Assembly (NCBI RefSeq): GCF_000009265.1
Contig: NC_008380.1
Span: forward strand, 3,229,501-3,293,500
Length of the DNA: 64,000 nt
Reading direction: 5' to 3'
Origin: Rhizobium johnstonii 3841
GTDB taxonomy: Bacteria; Pseudomonadota; Alphaproteobacteria; Rhizobiales; Rhizobiaceae
Shown here: piece after piece, positions 25,242 through 33,719 of the stretch
How the letters are laid out: each line of letters begins with the position of its first letter
Numbering within the stretch: position 1 is the stretch's first letter
The notes under the pieces: model-generated
What the model was told of the DNA's origin: nothing
The model's database searches: none
The model's input: only the letters and a program-made list of their open reading frames with translations
Program-made: the position numbers and the translations under genes

Positions 25242-26175
25242 ATGATGCCAAGACATGTCACATATTCCGTCCAGGCAGCCCCCGCTGTCGTCATGGTCCG
25301 GCCGCACCACTTCACCGTGAATACCGAGACGGCTATCGACAACCTGTTCCAGTCCAGCCCGGATGCGACGGAAGACCTTTCACTGGCGGCCTATGACGAA
25401 ATCACCCGGGCGGCCGATGTGCTTAGAAGCCATGGCGTGAACGTGCATCTTTTCGACGACACCGGTACCGAGACACCGGATTCGGTCTTTCCCAACAACT
25501 GGTTTTCCACCCATGCCGGGGGGGCATGTGGCGATCTATCCGATGAAGGCCGTCAGCCGCCGGCACGAGCGGCGCAGCGACGTCCTCGAAATGCTGAAGA
25601 GCCAGTATCGGGTGCAGGAGGTGATCGACTATTCCGGCCTCGAGCCGGACGGATTGTTTCTCGAGGGCACCGGCGCCATGGTTCTCGATCACATCGATCG
25701 GGTGGCCTATGCCGTCCGCGCCGACCGCACCGATCCAATCGCGCTGGAGCGCTTCTCGACCCACTTCAACTGAGAGCCGATGGTATTCGACGCACGCGAT
25801 GGAAACGGCGTCGCCGTCTACCACACCAATGTCCTGATGTGCATCGCCACCGATTTCGCCATGATCGGACTGGAGATGATGACCGATGCGGCAAGACGGC
25901 GGGAGGTCGTTCTAAGACTGGAGCGCTCCGGCCGCGGCGTCATCGCACTCACCAACGATCAGATCGCCTCCTTCGCCGGCAACGCTCTCGAACTCCAGGG
26001 AAATGCGGCGCGTATCCTTGCGCTCTCGACCACGGCGCTTGCATCCCTAAGCCGGGATGAACGCAACACGATCGAGGAAAGCGCCGAACTGGTCGCGCTT
26101 GATATCCCTACCATCGAGCGCGCCGGTGGATCGGTCCGCTGCACGCTCGCAGGCATCCATCTGACGCCGCGATGA
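25242..26175 (+). pseudogene. ctlX: Broken citrulline hydrolase CtlX (amidinotransferase family)
   Basis: About 310 codons that would encode an amidinotransferase-fold hydrolase (citrulline to ornithine, CO2 and ammonia). The protein starts at 25242 or 25245 behind TAGGAG and runs through FPNNWFSTHAGG. A run of seven G at about 25519-25525 then shifts the frame by one, and HVAIYPMKAV continues one frame over. A TGA at 25771 interrupts that frame (STHFN-stop-EPMVFDARDG), after which the reading continues to 26175 with YHTNVLM and CTLAGIHLTPR. Two separate lesions make loss of function very likely. With ocd it formed a citrulline-to-proline route. Confidence 0.88.
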
Positions 26176-26424
26176 TTGCGTGACGACGCCAAATCGAGGA
26201 AGCCCCTTTCTCAGGCCGACCGGAAAACCCTGAGCAGCAATGAGCTCAAACCGATGGCCTCTCTGGGCCTAGAGGAATCGTTAAGCATTTCAGGCCATCT
26301 AAGACCATTGCCGGGGCCGGCATCGGACCTCGGTCCGATGTGCAACGCGCGATCACCGTCTAACCTCTCGTATCTGTTCAAGCCTTGCATCTGCACGGCG
26401 CTTGATCCGACTTGGAGGAAAACA

Positions 26425-27069
26425 ATGCGGATAGCAACCTTAGCGTCCTTGGCCGCGCTTTCGCTGGCTCTTGCAGCAAGCCCGGCAACGATTGCCGGAA
26501 TCGACATGACCGCACAGGCAAAGAGCGGTGGAAACGGTGGCGGCAACGGTGGGGGCAATGGCGGCGGTCACGGCGGCAGTGGAAACAGCGGCAACCATGG
26601 CAGCAGCAGCCAGGGTAGCGGTTCAACCCATGGCAACTCCAAATCTCAAGGCGTGAAAGGCAAATCCACCGAGGCGGCAAGCAAGTCCAAGTCCGTCAAG
26701 GCAGACGAGACCAAAGTCAGCACCAAACAAAAGAACCTGTCGGCGCAACTTGCGGGCCTGAACTCCTTGAAGCGAAACTACAAGGCGTTGATGCATACGT
26801 CGGACCCACGCATGACGGCCATCGCGGCCTATGCCGTGGCTTATGCCCAGTATGAACTCGACAACGGAATCGAGCCCGCGGCCGATGACCCTCTGTTGGG
26901 GGACGAGGCGCTGGAGGACGCATTGGCTGCCGCAACGAAAACCGGTGAAGTCAGTCCGGCGGTTCTGAACCAGGCCAAAACCATCCTCGGGGTTGGCGAC
27001 GCAAACGGGAAGATCGATCAAATCCGCACCTCTCTGGAGAACGCTGCGCCGGCGACATCAGACGAATAG
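26425..27069 (+). CDS. Secreted Gly-rich hypothetical protein
   Basis: A 214-residue exported protein. Signal peptide to about residue 24-32, then a low-complexity Gly/Asn/Ser/His region (about 34-75, GGNGGGNGGGNGGGHGGSGN), a Lys/Ser stretch and an Ala-rich helical C-terminus (about 100-214). GGAGGAAA stands six bases before the ATG. A good rho-independent terminator follows at 27131. Related proteins are common in rhizobia with no known function; a cell-envelope or matrix role is only a guess. Confidence 0.8.
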   Translation: MRIATLASLAALSLALAASPATIAGIDMTAQAKSGGNGGGNGGGNGGGHGGSGNSGNHGSSSQGSGSTHGNSKSQGVKGKSTEAASKSKSVKADETKVSTKQKNLSAQLAGLNSLKRNYKALMHTSDPRMTAIAAYAVAYAQYELDNGIEPAADDPLLGDEALEDALAAATKTGEVSPAVLNQAKTILGVGDANGKIDQIRTSLENAAPATSDE

Positions 27070-27130
27070 CCGATAAATCAGTTGCGAGCGGTGTGGAGCT
27101 GACAAGTATGGCTCCGCACTAAACTACGAA

Positions 27131-27172
27131 GAGCATCACCGTTTTGTTTGAGTACGGAGATGCTCTTTTTTT
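27131..27172 (+). terminator. Rho-independent terminator of the Gly-rich protein gene
   Basis: GAGCATCACCG and CGGAGATGCTC form an 11-bp stem with one mismatch around a 13-base loop, followed by seven T. It lies 61 bases after the stop at 27069. Confidence 0.85.
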
Positions 27173-27422
27173 GCATATTTTCGAACGCAAACCGCTGCGC
27201 AGCGAGCGAGGCCCGATTATAAGCCCCCGCTAAGTCGCTGTTCTTTGGAACCATCGGCACGCTTGTCGACTGGACGCGGTCCTGGTTGAACTTGTAGGCG
27301 GTGTGCACTTGCACCTGGACAAAGAATCCTGAATTCGGTGTGGAGGACCAGCGGTCCTGCCAGGCATGGCAACTAGGCGCCATTTACTGACATTGACGCG
27401 CCGAGCCGGATGACGTCCGTGT
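27173..27422. other. Intergenic stretch, no convincing gene
   Basis: The minus strand can encode a 58-residue peptide from 27254 (MVPKNSDLAGAYNRASLAAQ) that runs back through the terminator. It has no ribosome site and its C-terminus is coded by the terminator stem, so I do not call it. Nothing else is seen up to the DUF2807 gene. Confidence 0.3.
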
Positions 27423-28127
27423 TCACGGCACCTGCACGATGCGGCCACTACCCTTGATCTCTGCACGCCGCATCGCCGGATGCCCCGACAACTCGACATT
27501 GCCGCTCCCGGAAATCGAAACATCCGCATCTACCTTTGCGGTCACCTTTGCATCGCCGCTCCCTCGGATTTTCACCCTCGCCGACTGCGCAGTCAGGCCT
27601 TCAAACCGGGCTTCGCCAGAGCCGGAAATGCTGAGATTAACTGCGTCTGCAATTCCGGTCGCGGAGGAGTTTCCGCTGCCCTTGATGTTCACCTGAAGCT
27701 CCGGCTGGTTGATCTGCGACAGAGTCAGGTCGCTATTGCCGAGCAAATCCCATCTGGTGATGGCTGGCCCCGATAGCTTGACATCGAGCTGCGACGCAGA
27801 CCAGCCAGGCGCGCAACCCAGGCCCAGTCGGCCGGATTCGATGCGCAAGTGACTGAGCAGCGCTGAGTCTCCGCTGACGACAATCTCTGCCTTTTCCCCC
27901 GGCCGGTAGTGTATGGAGCCGGGCAAGTCGATCACCAGCCTGTCGCCCGCAATAAAAGGCAGCGTAATTTGCTGCTGCGTGCCGCTCGCAGGCTCGCACG
28001 TCGATCCCCCTTTCCATAAATATGCTGCGCTGGCCCAGCCAGATCCGGAAAGAACGGTTCCGAGCGTCAGAAAGGCGGCAGCACCGATCAGTCCACCTGT
28101 CGCGATGAATGCCAGTGTGCGGGTCAT
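27423..28127 (-). CDS. GIN-domain (DUF2807) envelope protein
   Basis: A 234-residue protein with an N-terminal membrane anchor (about 5-30) and a right-handed beta-helix-like DUF2807 domain (about 60-230). Its turns repeat Gly-Ser-Gly: VNIKGSGN, LSISGSGE, VKIRGSGD, VSISGSGN and EIKGSGR. It is last in the padR-DUF1700-DUF2807 set (33 bases after the previous gene). In Firmicutes, PadR/DUF1700/DUF4097-type operons answer to envelope stress. A similar use here is inference. Confidence 0.85.
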   Translation of the reverse strand: MTRTLAFIATGGLIGAAAFLTLGTVLSGSGWASAAYLWKGGSTCEPASGTQQQITLPFIAGDRLVIDLPGSIHYRPGEKAEIVVSGDSALLSHLRIESGRLGLGCAPGWSASQLDVKLSGPAITRWDLLGNSDLTLSQINQPELQVNIKGSGNSSATGIADAVNLSISGSGEARFEGLTAQSARVKIRGSGDAKVTAKVDADVSISGSGNVELSGHPAMRRAEIKGSGRIVQVP

Positions 28128-28160
28128 GTCTCGTCCCTTCGATAACTTTGGTTGAAATTC

Positions 28161-28733
28161 TCAGTTGCCGAGCCGATCCGGCCGGACCAGACGGAAATGC
28201 AATCGCGCATACTGGCCGAGTACGTGGATACCGGCCCCCAGCCCCATTAGAAGCAAAGCGCCGCCTCCGAGGAAGCCGCTCACAAGTCCAGCGCCGATAC
28301 AAAGGCGGGCCAGCAGAGCCATCAACGCGTCACCTGGGTTAAAGAGCAAAGCCGTGACAATGACATTCAATCCGGCTGCTCCAATCGCCAACAGTCCAGC
28401 CGCAAACCCCACCGCCAGTAGAATTGCCAGTAACAACAACGGCAGCAGGACAAGCAGATCGACAATAGCCAGTCCGGCCAGTGCCATGGCCGCAGCGATA
28501 AGGTTCGAGAGGCTCCAATGCTTTTCGAAACGCCTCAGTCCGATGTCGGCCAGCAGTTCCCGCGCGATCCTGGCAGGCTCACCGAGTGCCGAGACCACCT
28601 CCGCCTCGCTGCGTCCCCGGCTCTCGGATTCGGCAAAATGGGCCGAATAGTCGGACATGATTTCTTCGATCTCTTCGCCTGGAAGACCGCGAAGCCCAAG
28701 CCGCAGCGTGTTCAGAAAGGCATCCCTGGTCAT
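28161..28733 (-). CDS. DUF1700-type membrane protein
   Basis: A 190-residue inner-membrane protein. The cytoplasmic N-terminus carries the family pattern: MTRDAFLNTLRLGLRGLP, IMSDYSAHFAE, then EAEVVSALGEPARIARELL. Several hydrophobic helices follow (about 80-175). It starts inside the last codons of padR (ATGA), so it is cotranslated with it. It is likely repressed by PadR and works with the GIN-domain protein at 27423. Confidence 0.88.
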   Translation of the reverse strand: MTRDAFLNTLRLGLRGLPGEEIEEIMSDYSAHFAESESRGRSEAEVVSALGEPARIARELLADIGLRRFEKHWSLSNLIAAAMALAGLAIVDLLVLLPLLLLAILLAVGFAAGLLAIGAAGLNVIVTALLFNPGDALMALLARLCIGAGLVSGFLGGGALLLMGLGAGIHVLGQYARLHFRLVRPDRLGN

Positions 28734-29056
28734 GATAAATCCTCAAGAAGTTTATCGACGGCCGCCGTAAAGGAGCGCCAGTCGCTGCGATGCGCCTCGA
28801 AAACGGTCTCACCGAGCGGCGTGAGCCGATAGTATTTGCGGGGCGGCCCGCTGCTGGATTCGACAAGTCGGGTGGCCACAAGGCCATCATTCTGCATGCG
28901 GCGCATCAGGGGATAGATAGTCCCTTCGCCCATGCCGACGGCCGCGACCAAGGTGCTGGCGATTTCATAGCCATAGCTCTCACCCCGTGACAGCACGGCA
29001 AGGACGCACAGATCGAGCGCGCCTTTTCTCAGTTGGATTTGGATCGAGTCAACCAT
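28730..29056 (-). CDS. PadR-family transcriptional regulator
   Basis: A 108-residue winged-helix repressor. It has LRKGALDLCVLAVLSRGESYGYEI, the recognition region MGEGTIYPLMRRMQNDGLV and the wing SGPPRKYYRLTPLGE, followed by a dimer helix. It heads the operon, so it probably represses itself. A small dyad, ACAG-A-CTGT at 29073-29081, lies 16 bases before its start and could be part of its operator. Confidence 0.92.
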   Translation of the reverse strand: MVDSIQIQLRKGALDLCVLAVLSRGESYGYEIASTLVAAVGMGEGTIYPLMRRMQNDGLVATRLVESSSGPPRKYYRLTPLGETVFEAHRSDWRSFTAAVDKLLEDLS

Positions 29057-29205
29057 GTCATTTCCAGTATTTACAGACTGTTTATAACACGCTACCTGTT
29101 ATTGCAAGATAGTGAACCAACTTCGCCAAATTTCTCGTTCTCGACACGAGCCGCGCGGTGAAAGGCCGGGCCGCCGCATAATTCTCTCGGATCGGAGCAA
29201 TCACC

Positions 29206-30186
29206 ATGACACGCATATGCTTGGCCCTCGCGGCCGCTTCTTGTCTCACTATGTCGACTGCGCAGGCGGCAGGCCTGAAATACCTTCACATCCCGGGCGG
29301 GCGGGATGGTCCGGCAATCGACGCGGCGATGTGGTCGCCTTGCATAAAAGCGCCTGAAGAAGTGCAGATCAGAGCGCTTACGATTCCAGCGGTTCCGGAT
29401 TGCCCGATTGCTGGAGAAGGGTTGCCGCTCGTGATTATTTCGCACGGCTATGGCGGCTGGTATCTTGGCCATCATGACACGGCCGAGGCCTTGGCCGATT
29501 CCGGCTTTGTCGTGGTCGCCATCAATCATCCGCATGCAAACTATGCCGATATGAGCCGCGGGAATGGCTTGAGCGCCCTGATCGGACGACCCGTCGATAT
29601 CAAGCGAACCATTGATTTCATGCTCACCGGCTTCCCGGATTCCGCCAAGATCGATCCGCAAAAGATCGGCTTCTATGGCTTCTCCCAGGGCGGCTATACT
29701 GGTCTTGTTCTTGCTGGGGCCAATCCAGATTTCAGCAAGTTGCCGCCGCGTTGCGCCGACCCGAAAGCAGACGGCTGCCCACAGGCCAATCAAACCCGCT
29801 CCCCGCAACAACCTCCGTTGCCCCAGACGCTAACGCATGATTCCCGCATCAGGGCGATGGTGGTCGCAGACCCTCTCAGCATCGTCTTTCAGACTACAGA
29901 TAGCGTGAGGGACATCACGATTCCGCTTCAGCTATGGGGATCGGAGCTGGGAGGGGGTGGCGGCGCATCGCCGGAAAATGTGGCGACACTTGCGCGTGTA
30001 TTGCCGGAAAAGCCTGACTTCCGAATCGTCCCCAACGGCGTCCATCTGTCGTTTTTGACGATGTGCCCTAAAACCCAACTGTCTTCGGACGTGTGCATCG
30101 ATGCTCCGGGCTTCGACCGTGCCGCTTTCCACAGGGAGTTCAATGCTGAAGTGGTCGCGTTCTTCCGGCGAAATCTAGGGGAGTGA
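29206..30186 (+). CDS. Secreted alpha/beta hydrolase (dienelactone hydrolase / PAF-AH-like)
   Basis: A 326-residue exported hydrolase with a signal peptide to about residue 21 (TAQAAG). The nucleophile elbow is GFYGFSQGGYTG, the oxyanion segment LPLVIISHGYGGWYLGHHD, and a late His (NGVHLSF) may complete the triad. Cys residues near 45, 65, 242 and 295 suggest periplasmic disulphides. Proteins of this type are predicted dienelactone hydrolases or PAF acetylhydrolase-like lipases; the substrate is unknown. It is divergent from padR with about 150 bases between. Confidence 0.85.
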   Translation: MTRICLALAAASCLTMSTAQAAGLKYLHIPGGRDGPAIDAAMWSPCIKAPEEVQIRALTIPAVPDCPIAGEGLPLVIISHGYGGWYLGHHDTAEALADSGFVVVAINHPHANYADMSRGNGLSALIGRPVDIKRTIDFMLTGFPDSAKIDPQKIGFYGFSQGGYTGLVLAGANPDFSKLPPRCADPKADGCPQANQTRSPQQPPLPQTLTHDSRIRAMVVADPLSIVFQTTDSVRDITIPLQLWGSELGGGGGASPENVATLARVLPEKPDFRIVPNGVHLSFLTMCPKTQLSSDVCIDAPGFDRAAFHREFNAEVVAFFRRNLGE

Positions 30187-30342
30187 ACTGCCTTGTGATA
30201 CGAACGGCTTAGGTTTTCACGTCTGGCTTTCCTTTGCGGAGCACGATCATTCATTGTGGAGCTTTCAGCCACGGCCAAGTGTCCGCTTCGGTGGAGCTTC
30301 GCCAGACCACGTCGAACGGAACGTCTCGACGGCACCCGGACA

Positions 30343-31428
30343 TCATTCTTCAAGCCGGTTCCTGGCTTTCGCCTGCGCATCGCGGATCAGACCCGAGTAC
30401 AGTTGCTCCTTGCCGGGATACCATGGCATCGTGCTTATGGAGGAAAAGCCTGGGATAGCTTCCATGTGGGTAAACATACGTCGGCGCATCGCTTCGTCGG
30501 GAAGTGGGCCGCGCATCGCCTGAAGATTGTCACTCATGTGGTCCGGGTTGGAAGTACCACACAGGACACAGGTTACGGCGGGATGGGCCATGACCCACTT
30601 CAGAAAGAATTGCGCCCAGGTTTTCGCGCCGAACTCGTTTGCGAACTCCGGTAACGGCTGGCCTTCGACGACTTTGAGCAATCTGGCCTTTTCAAGCGGC
30701 AGATTGATCAGGATGGCGACACCGTTGTCTGCGGCCGATGGCAGGAGACGCCTTTCGGCATTCCTGTCGAAGATGGAATAGTTGGTCTGCACGAAGTCGA
30801 CCTCACCGCTTTCGATGAATTTCGTGAGAGCCTCCTGGGCCGAAGCCTCGTGATGCGTGATACCGACGTGCTGAATTTTCCCTTCCTTTTTCCATGAACG
30901 AAGGAGCGGAACGACGACCTGCGCATTTGTGATACTGTGACATTGCATCAGGTTGATCGTGTCACGCCATGTCCGCAGCCTCGACTGCTGAAAGCTTTCC
31001 TCCGCATGGCTCTCGTCGCCCAGATATTCTCCCGTCGCCCAGATTTTGTTTGTCAGGAAGATTTCGGACGCCTCGGGCATCTCCGCCATGAACTGACCAA
31101 CGCTGACCTCGGCAGACCCATACAAGGGCGAGGTATCAACGACGCGGCCGCCACCGGCGACATAGCGCCTGAACACCTCCCGCAGGTCGTCCCGCGCTTC
31201 ACCCGGTCGACGGTCGAATGTCAGGAATGTGCCAAGTCCGAGGGCTGTGAGCCGCTCTCCGGTTTTCGGCACCGTGCGCGTCAGGACGGGCTCCGTTGCC
31301 GGCGTCGATGGGAGCGGCGCATCGCCTGTCGTGTCTTGTGCCTTTGTTTCTGCTGCGATCGCTGCGCTCGCGGCAGTCAGCCCCATCGCCCCCAGAAAGC
31401 GCCGCCGACCGATTGTCGTTCGGGTCAT
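30343..31428 (-). CDS. Tat-exported aldo/keto reductase
   Basis: A 361-residue aldo/keto reductase. The Tat signal GRRRFLGAMGLTAASAAIA is at the N-terminus. The AKR barrel shows GERLTALGLGTFL, VDTSPLYGSAE with the catalytic Tyr, the Lys in LTNKIWATG, and MQCHSITN where His is expected. GGAGG lies upstream of ATG 31428. It follows the MBL-fold gene by 26 bases, in one operon, and a LysR gene is divergent to both. Export of an NADPH enzyme is odd, but Tat proteins fold with cofactor inside. Confidence 0.9.
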   Translation of the reverse strand: MTRTTIGRRRFLGAMGLTAASAAIAAETKAQDTTGDAPLPSTPATEPVLTRTVPKTGERLTALGLGTFLTFDRRPGEARDDLREVFRRYVAGGGRVVDTSPLYGSAEVSVGQFMAEMPEASEIFLTNKIWATGEYLGDESHAEESFQQSRLRTWRDTINLMQCHSITNAQVVVPLLRSWKKEGKIQHVGITHHEASAQEALTKFIESGEVDFVQTNYSIFDRNAERRLLPSAADNGVAILINLPLEKARLLKVVEGQPLPEFANEFGAKTWAQFFLKWVMAHPAVTCVLCGTSNPDHMSDNLQAMRGPLPDEAMRRRMFTHMEAIPGFSSISTMPWYPGKEQLYSGLIRDAQAKARNRLEE

Positions 31429-31454
31429 GAGAAAACCTCCAGTTGGATTTCTGG

Positions 31455-32441
31455 TCAAAACTGCCAGCCCGCCGGGACCCAGGCGTAACCCATGTCGGTC
31501 TTGAGCATTCGTCCCAGCCCCGGGAACGGGTAGTGAAACCCGAGAACGAGGAGCCTATCGGTCGCGGCCATATCGAATATGCGGCGGCGCGACGCGAGCG
31601 CGGTATCCTTGTCTCTGTCAGGTCCGGGTCGCCATGGATGGTCGATATTGACGACCGGGTGATAGGCAAGGTCCGTAGTGAGGAGCAGTTGGTCGTTTCC
31701 TGAGTGGACCAGGAATGTTGCCATGCCAAGCGTATGTCCGGGCGCAGCTATCGTGGTGAGGCCCGGCACGATTTCCGCACCTGCCTCGTAGAGCTCGATG
31801 TCCTTTGCGATCGGCTCGACACTCCGTTTGATCGCTGCTGCAAACCGGTCACGAAAGTCCCTTGGTACCGGCATGTAGGAGAGATCGGGATCGTTGCGCA
31901 CAAAAAAATCCCAGTCTGCCCGGGGTGCGTAGACGGTGGCATTGGGAAACGCTTTTTTGCCTTCGGAAGTGCTGAGATTGCCGACGTGATCAGGATGCGT
32001 GTGGGACACCACGATCGTATCGATATCGCCTGCATCGAGACCGATGGCGGCGAGATTGTCGAACACACGCCCCGCATTCGGTCCCATCGTGGCCCCGGCT
32101 CCCGCCTCAAGCAATATCCGCCTGTCGCCGACCTCCAGCAGCAGCGTGTTGAGTTGAAGTGTCATGTGATCGGTAGGAAGGAAAGCGCGACGAAGGACCT
32201 CCTGCAGCTCAGCCTCCGGAGCATCGTTGGCATAGACCGTCGGTGGGCCGCCGATCACGCCATCGCTCAAAACTGTCGCTTTGATCTGCCCGACCCGAAA
32301 TCGATAATATCCAACATTACGGGCGTCCGGGCTCTGCACCTGCGCATTGCCTGATCCGGCTGAACCTCCGAGCAGCAGAGCGGCCGTTCCAGCAACCGCT
32401 GAAACCATGACCGTTCGCCGGTTCAATGTGAGTCGATCCAT
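31455..32441 (-). CDS. Tat-exported metallo-beta-lactamase-fold hydrolase
   Basis: A 328-residue protein. Tat-like signal LNRRTVMVSAVAGTAALLLG, then the MBL core: VVSHTHPDHVGN (HxHxDH), a later metal His in AAPGHTLGMATF, Asp in LLTTDLAYHP and His in GFHYPFPGLG. Homologues include quorum-quenching lactonases and many unassigned hydrolases. It is first in an operon with the aldo/keto reductase and is divergent from the LysR gene at 32556. Confidence 0.9.
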   Translation of the reverse strand: MDRLTLNRRTVMVSAVAGTAALLLGGSAGSGNAQVQSPDARNVGYYRFRVGQIKATVLSDGVIGGPPTVYANDAPEAELQEVLRRAFLPTDHMTLQLNTLLLEVGDRRILLEAGAGATMGPNAGRVFDNLAAIGLDAGDIDTIVVSHTHPDHVGNLSTSEGKKAFPNATVYAPRADWDFFVRNDPDLSYMPVPRDFRDRFAAAIKRSVEPIAKDIELYEAGAEIVPGLTTIAAPGHTLGMATFLVHSGNDQLLLTTDLAYHPVVNIDHPWRPGPDRDKDTALASRRRIFDMAATDRLLVLGFHYPFPGLGRMLKTDMGYAWVPAGWQF

Positions 32442-32555
32442 TGCTTTTCCTTTCAGTCGACAATCCGCATGTGCGGTTGAGGTATTTAGATGACCTCAAA
32501 TCACTGCGCTGATAAGACGAGCAAATCTACGCAGCTTGATAAGGTAAGCTTCGCA

Positions 32556-33467
32556 ATGGATCAGTTTCGCTTGGATAGCCTGGATGTTTTTGCGGCGATC
32601 GTCAGGTGCGGCGGATTCAGGGCCGCCGCCCTGGAGCGAGGCGTTTCATCATCAGCACTCAGCCAGACAATCAACGCTTTGGAAGAGGCGCTCGGCATCC
32701 GCCTGCTCAACAGGACAACAAGAAGCGTTTCGCCGACGGAGGCGGGACAGCGTCTCTTGCAACGCCTCGGTCCAGCTTTGACGGACATCCGCCTCGCAGT
32801 CGATGACCTTAACCAGTTAAAGGAAAACCCGTCCGGCACCCTTCGCATCAATGCGCCAGGCCCCGCAATCGATCACCTGCTCTGTCCGGCAATGTTCACC
32901 TTTATGGACACATACCCCGACATCAAGGTCGAGCTCATCAGCGATGCAGCGGTCATCGACATCGTCGAGCAAGGCTTTGACGCGGGCGTTCGGTTCGGAA
33001 AGCAACTGGCACAAGATATGATCGCAGTACCGCTGGGACCATCGCTTCGATACGCGATCGTGGCGTCGCCGGACTATATTGCAAAACATGGCCTGCCTCT
33101 GACCCCCAATGATCTCGCCGGCCACAACTGCATTCGACGACGATTTCCCGGCGGCACGCTGGTATCCTGGAAATTTGAAAAAGGCGGAGACGCCCTCGAA
33201 GTCTTGCCGGAGGGGCGATTGACGGTGAGTTCCGCACACAACGAACTGCAGGCCGCTGTCGCCGGATGCGGATTGGCCCATATCTTCGAGGACTACGCCA
33301 CACCCGACCTGACGAACGGCCGGTTGACGGAGGTTCTGAAGGACTGGACCCCCCTTTTGCCAAGCTGGTATCTTTATTACCCGAGCAAAAGACATTCCAG
33401 CGCCGCCATGCGAGAACTGGTGAGCTTCTTGCGCTCCTACGATTGGAAGCTGTCCCGGATGCCGTAA
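32556..33467 (+). CDS. LysR-family regulator
   Basis: A 303-residue LysR protein from ATG 32556 (AAGGTAAG upstream). It starts MDQFRLDSLDVFAAIVRCGG, with the HTH ERGVSSSALSQTINALEEAL. The effector domain belongs to the CrgA/DmlR-like group (PSGTLRINAPG, GFDAGVRFG). It is divergent from the MBL/AKR pair with about 110 bases between, so it is probably their regulator. Confidence 0.93.
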   Translation: MDQFRLDSLDVFAAIVRCGGFRAAALERGVSSSALSQTINALEEALGIRLLNRTTRSVSPTEAGQRLLQRLGPALTDIRLAVDDLNQLKENPSGTLRINAPGPAIDHLLCPAMFTFMDTYPDIKVELISDAAVIDIVEQGFDAGVRFGKQLAQDMIAVPLGPSLRYAIVASPDYIAKHGLPLTPNDLAGHNCIRRRFPGGTLVSWKFEKGGDALEVLPEGRLTVSSAHNELQAAVAGCGLAHIFEDYATPDLTNGRLTEVLKDWTPLLPSWYLYYPSKRHSSAAMRELVSFLRSYDWKLSRMP

Positions 33468-33585
33468 TTGAACAGTCATGCCCTACGCCTGACTCGCTTC
33501 TCGACCTGAAAGGACAACGCCGACTTTGAAAGATCGTGATCGGCGTCTGCGCTATGAATGACTCCTTCCGCTGGCAGTCCTCTCC

Positions 33586-33672
33586 ATCATGCTCGGGATC
33601 GACCGGAGCATCTACAATATCACCCGTCAGCGCCCGTGATATGGATCCTCGGCTCAAGGCCGAGGACGACGG
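33586..33672. repeat. Dispersed palindromic intergenic repeat, copy 2
   Basis: Contains CATCATGCTCGGGATCGACC and ATCCTCGGCTCAAGGCCGAGGACGACG. The second half matches the repeat at 3257 closely; the middle is different (ATCACGGG-like inverted pair CCCGTGAT). It lies between the LysR gene and the convergent beta-galactosidase gene. Confidence 0.7.
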
Positions 33673-33719
33673 AGAATGCAGCAGCAGCCCTCGCCAAGCT
33701 TTCGCCTGGCGAGCGCAAC

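Noticed and set aside
25513..25773. Separate 86-residue gene
   Set aside because: It is the middle of ctlX read after the G-tract frameshift, not a gene of its own.
26580..26640. CRISPR-like or tandem repeat in the Gly-rich protein gene
   Set aside because: The GGCGGCAACGGTGG repeats are codons for Gly-Asn runs in a secreted protein; no spacers.
27078..27254. 58-residue peptide MVPKNSDLAGAY...
   Set aside because: No ribosome site, and its 3' part is coded by the terminator stem of the opposing gene.
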